DNA from: Chrysaora quinquecirrha
Taxonomy: Eukaryota; Cnidaria; Scyphozoa; Semaeostomeae; Pelagiidae
NCBI GenBank assembly: GCA_014526335.1
Contig: JACTAT010000132.1
Location: forward strand, 124,001 to 188,000
Direction of reading: 5' to 3'
DNA: 64,000 nt
Under the pieces are notes generated by a model. That model made no database searches, was not told the origin of the DNA, and worked only from the letters and a program-made list of their open reading frames with translations. This document shows, in pieces, positions 60,371-64,000 of the stretch (position 1 is its first letter; each line of letters begins with the position of its first letter). The translations under genes were made by a program, and so were the position numbers.

Positions 60371-61430
60371 CAAGCTAGCTTATTAGGGCCCAATGAATAG
60401 TGGAAGGTTTATCGAAGCCATGTGATCCCAGTATTTTTTCTGCATGTGCCCATACCTCATGATTTGTTTTACCTTTTGGCTTGCATTACAGAGCTGGGAG
60501 CATTGACATTCTTAAGATGGCAAAGTAATGAACTTTCAACTGTTTAAAGCACTAGGGATACTTGTATAGTTACGGCTTTCTTGTATTACTAATTTCCTAA
60601 TTAAAATATATTCAGAGAAAAAGACTTCAAAACAAGAAATTGATTTTTAAACTTTGGAATTAATTAAAAAGCGGAGGGTGATAAAGACGCTGCTGTTATT
60701 ATTGTTATATTTATTTTTGGTAACAGGTTTTAGGCCAAAATATTTTTTGTTTCTAAGGATGACGTATTAATGTGCGTGCTTTACGAGAACAAAGGGAAAT
60801 TCGTCAAATCTTTGAACAACGAAACTCATCAAATTAAAAATTTGATTTTCAAGATCTTTTCGTTAAATTATGAAAGTTAAATGATCTAGGACAAGCAAGG
60901 AAGCATTTTGCCTTTGAGGTCACGCGCTAAATTATCCAAATTCCACGAAAACAATGTTGTTTTCTAACCGTATGATAGAAAATTTCATCCTGATTTTCAT
61001 GAAGAACTTAAAGTAATTATTTCAGATGAATAATTTTCAACTTTTGAAAGAAATCTAGTTATTTATCATGAAACAAAAGGGTTTCGGAGAACAGTTGGAT
61101 AACGAACTGAAACCCAAACAAGTCATGGCCTAAACCAGCCGACACAAACATCAAGACGATCTATCATGTTTTAGAAGGCTTTTTAGACCTAAATTGAACT
61201 GAAAATAGTAGATATAACTTGTAGAAATAGTAAGAAATGTTAGAATAGTAGAAAGGGACCGTTTCATGGGTCATAAATACCAATAAAAAACTCGACAAAC
61301 TTGTTATGAACCTCGCCCGAATAGTTTCTCGCTGAGGTGCCAAAAGAAGCCTATCGATTTCAAGAAAACTTTCATGATTTCTACTAAAAAAACCCAACTT
61401 AATAACTTAGATAGAATCTTTAGTTACTTA
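60371..61430. other. Presumed ZFAND 5' UTR intron, no other features
   Basis: AT-rich sequence without a supported gene. The open frame at 61164-61397 (minus) has no splice or family support. Confidence 0.35.
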
Positions 61431-62361
61431 CCTTTATCTTCTAAGTAGAATGAAATGAATTTATCGTAAATAAATAAGTTATTTTTCCCGTTTTCTTTTC
61501 GTGATAACGACTCAGGAATTCAATCCTGAGGCGAAGCTTTTTATTTCTGGCTGAGTCGCACTGAAACAGGCTTTGCTTCTGACGTCATTATCATCTAAGG
61601 TCCCGGATGAACACATTTGTAAAGCAAGCGCACTTTCTATACATTTTCCATTTGATTAAAAAACCCGTCATTTTTAACTTTTCTTTTGTTCTTTATTCAA
61701 TCTCTTTTAACACTATATTTCCATCTCTTTATTATCCCCTTTCCCGTTATTAAACGACTCCTTTGTCCCAAACTTGCCAAAATATTCGCTTCCAAAAGTA
61801 GAAAATTATCACTTGGACACCCTGTGTTATAATTTTTTTGTCCACCTAATGATGACACATGGTTTCGAGCTTTCCAGAATGACGTTGCTATGGATATGAC
61901 GAAAAATTCAAGATTCGAACATCACCAACGCAATTTCCTTATTTCGAACGTTTCCTATAAAGTCACGTGTAATTTGACGCGTGATATGTTCCATTGCCAG
62001 GTTTAAAACATTTAATTTTTGCCTCAACTTAAAATATTTCTTGATAGGCCTATTATATCTTTTCTTGGGTTTTTTTTACCTTGTTTTATTTTATTGATTA
62101 AAATTGCGTATGCTAAACTTTGACTCTTCTCCTGGCTATAAAACTGAATAACTTACAGTAGCTGACGTGACGATAGCTTAAAAAAGTTTTTTTCAAAAAA
62201 TTGCGGAATATGAGTGAAAACATATGGGAATGTAAACTTTGCGAAATGGGGTCGGAAGTCAGCTGTAATATAAAAAATTTGGCCATTTTACTTTAACAAC
62301 ATTCAACCAATTTGAAATAGAAATATTTTAACTTATCTGCACCACTTTTTCCAACTGTTGT
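61431..62361. promoter_or_regulatory. Candidate promoter region upstream of ZFAND
   Basis: On minus, agaagataaag followed by gtaagtaac (61424-61434) is a strong splice donor, which suggests a non-coding first exon of ZFAND just to its right. Farther on, CACGTG lies in gtcacgtgtaa (near 61965). A plus-strand gene begins about 1 kb away, so this could serve two divergent genes. No TATA box or start site is determined. Confidence 0.35.
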
Positions 62362-62496
62362 CTAGACTTACTACATGAGTCGTTGTTATCGCTATTGAAT
62401 TGAATTGCTGGACGCTCAAACTAACTGAAGCGAACAACAACAACATAAATTCAATTCAATGTGAGCGAAAGTTAGGGACTTGGGAAGCAAGTCTAA
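62362..62496. mobile_element. MITE family C, copy 4
   Basis: Starts ctagacttactacatgagtc and ends gggaagcaagtcta. It is almost identical to 31108-31249, apart from small deletions (ttctgactgta shortened to ctg). Confidence 0.7.
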
Positions 62497-62823
62497 CTGT
62501 TGTCGTCATGGCATCTTGGCCTCTGTTTGAAAATGGCTGTCTCGTTTTCATCTCAAGATCCTCGGAAAGTAGTAAGTTCCAAAGTTCTCTTCGTCTTTGT
62601 ACTTTCGTTCTCCAAAATTTCACCCGTCCCATGGGACTTTCTATCAAATCAATTTTATTTTTCTAAAATTTTAACTTGTTTTATGCGGACAGCGTCAACA
62701 TATGGCCTAAACTTTTGGGGTTAGTTTATAGCATTTTATTCTTTCAAATATCAAAAAAGTTTGTTGTACTTTGGAAAATTTCATGGACAAAATGATTTCA
62801 TCTTTATCTCTTTATTTTTGCAG

Positions 62824-62953
62824 AAAGGTTAAGGCACAACCAACTTGTTGGCCTTGGAAGTTATCCATTGTAACCAAACAAGTGGCCTAAGGCATTTGTA
62901 AACAAAGAAATGCAAGAATCTTGTTGGTGGAAAGAATTAACGAATTTGGAATG
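62824..62953 (+). CDS. Probable first coding exon of an unidentified plus-strand gene
   Basis: An exon bounded by acceptor ttttgcag (ending 62823) and a strong donor gtaagt (from 62954). The first good ATG is 62910, giving MQESCWWKELTNLE in phase 2 into the next exon. A possible upstream non-coding exon ends near 62572 (agta, then gtaagttcc). The rest of the gene lies beyond the window, so no family can be named. Confidence is low because it rests on splice signals only. Confidence 0.35.
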
Positions 62954-63124
62954 GTAAGTTTGTTTTAGAACTTCCCTTTGTATTTCATACATTTTGCAGT
63001 TCCTTTAGTTGAACCTTTATTTTAAATCAAAAATACAAAATTTTGGCAATTTTTCTGTCTCGGGCTTAACGAAAGGTTTTTTTTCGAAACTCGCATATCA
63101 AGTGCAGCTGCACATTCAGTTATG

Positions 63125-63560
63125 GTGATATAGGCTCGCAACCTCGTCCCCAGGGTGAATAGGCCTCTACGTGAAACTCCGCTGTCCATATTCGACCCTG
63201 GTATCGGCCAATGTCTATTCGCAATTTGATTGGCTGTTCAAACAATAGAAATCTTAAGTGACGTCACAGTTTCTTCAAAATTTCACACCAAAATAGGCCG
63301 AAAACTGTGTGAAAAACATGTGAAAAAACCAAAAATGATACTACGTGAAATATTGTATCTTGCTTGACAGTTATCAATTAAAATCTTTGCATTTCCTTTC
63401 TAAGATCATCTGCTTTCGGAATCTACATCTTGTTTTGATGCCTAGGCCAAAATTGCCAGTATTTTGGCAGATTTTGTGGCCGGTACCAGGGCCCAAATCG
63501 ATTTGACGGTTGAGATTCGAGGAAACTCGATTTGGGGCCTGGGGACGAGGTTACTTTCGC
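63125..63560. mobile_element. Fold-back with AACCTCGTCCCCAGGG ends
   Basis: Left end gcaacctcgtccccagg and right end cctggggacgaggttac are inverted repeats. The sub-terminal words accctggtatcggcc and ggccggtaccagggcc are also inverted. Non-coding. Confidence 0.75.
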
Positions 63561-63754
63561 CTTATTGGAATAGAATGTTAGTATCTTCGAACCAGCCTTT
63601 TGTTTTGACGTTGAAAGATACCAAAACACCTAAATGAAACAAAAATCTTGCTTCGCTACTGATGGAAAATTGTATTTTTGCACAATTTGTGCTGTCAAGT
63701 AAAGCTATGACTAAATTATGAGACTTGTCGGGCGCAACACTGTATTAGACGTGT

Positions 63755-63982
63755 CTCCCAGGCCGAGGGTGGCTAAACATGCGAGTGACAAGCAAGCAAC
63801 ATGTCCCCACGGTCATTTGCATGTCGCGGAGACAAGAAATATTTCTGTGTCTCCAAAAAACATTTTCGTGTCTCTTGCTACAAATTTTATCGCGCGCAAC
63901 AAAGTTTCCGAGGTTGCTAAACTGGGATTCATCGAAGAGACATAAATGTCGCGCATGTCTCCTAGTTTAGCCAGGCCTTAAG
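63755..63982. mobile_element. MITE with GGCCxxGGCTAAAC ends
   Basis: Left: caggccgagggtggctaaac; right: gtttagccaggcctta in inverted order. Both ends are followed inward by atgcgag and cgcgcat words. The open frames here (63718-63970) are fortuitous. Confidence 0.6.
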
Positions 63983-64000
63983 TGTTGTCCTATATGGCAG

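Noticed and set aside
63718..63970. Two overlapping plus-strand frames at the right edge
   Set aside because: They lie in an inverted-repeat element and show no coding features.

Overview
This is a stretch of animal (metazoan) nuclear DNA: AT-rich, with spliced genes, GT-AG introns, many short inverted-repeat transposons, satellites and a non-LTR retrotransposon. The gene content (HINT, M1 aminopeptidase, A20/AN1 zinc-finger protein) is pan-animal. The repeat style (termini such as CCCCGGGGGGGTACTT, AACCTCGTCCCCAGGG and GGCCCCGTTTACACGAG) makes me favour a marine invertebrate, perhaps a cnidarian, but I cannot fix the phylum from this window.

Layout. 1-582 is the 3' end of a plus-strand gene with a PPxY-ended tail. 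583-6700 is intergenic and repeat-rich, with a 198-bp satellite at 2745-4640. 6794-11615 (minus) is a six-exon four-transmembrane protein of 350 aa with a Tyr/Pro-rich tail. It is divergent, across about 600 bp of CCAAT-box-rich DNA, from a HINT2-like histidine-triad gene (12224-21021, plus). The first coding exon of that gene is split by a 5.7-kb non-LTR retrotransposon (12391-18121). 22730-55348 (plus) is a complete 19-exon type II membrane M1 aminopeptidase (973 aa). Its 15.7-kb intron 10 holds a three-exon gene on the opposite strand (32460-38095) for a 1206-aa, mostly disordered protein that I do not recognise. 57836-59740 (minus) is a ZFAND5/6-type A20-AN1 protein (196 aa). 62824-62953 looks like the first coding exon of a further plus-strand gene.

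The genes do not form a pathway; they are ordinary neighbours. The unusual content is structural. (1) The retrotransposon sits in a HINT exon with a short flanking duplication, and simple removal restores the frame. (2) Its ORF1 joins an RNase H1-type hybrid-binding domain, a PHD-like finger, a coiled coil and CCCH fingers. (3) The aminopeptidase exon half that encodes the zinc-binding HExxH motif is repeated five times in tandem, each copy with a splice donor. (4) The aminopeptidase has GATEH in place of GAMEN. (5) ZFAND exon 2 is flanked by long complementary inverted repeats, a layout that favours circular RNA. (6) At least six MITE or fold-back families recur in the window.

All exon boundaries were found by eye, from reading-frame continuity, splice consensus and family similarity; none was tested with transcripts.
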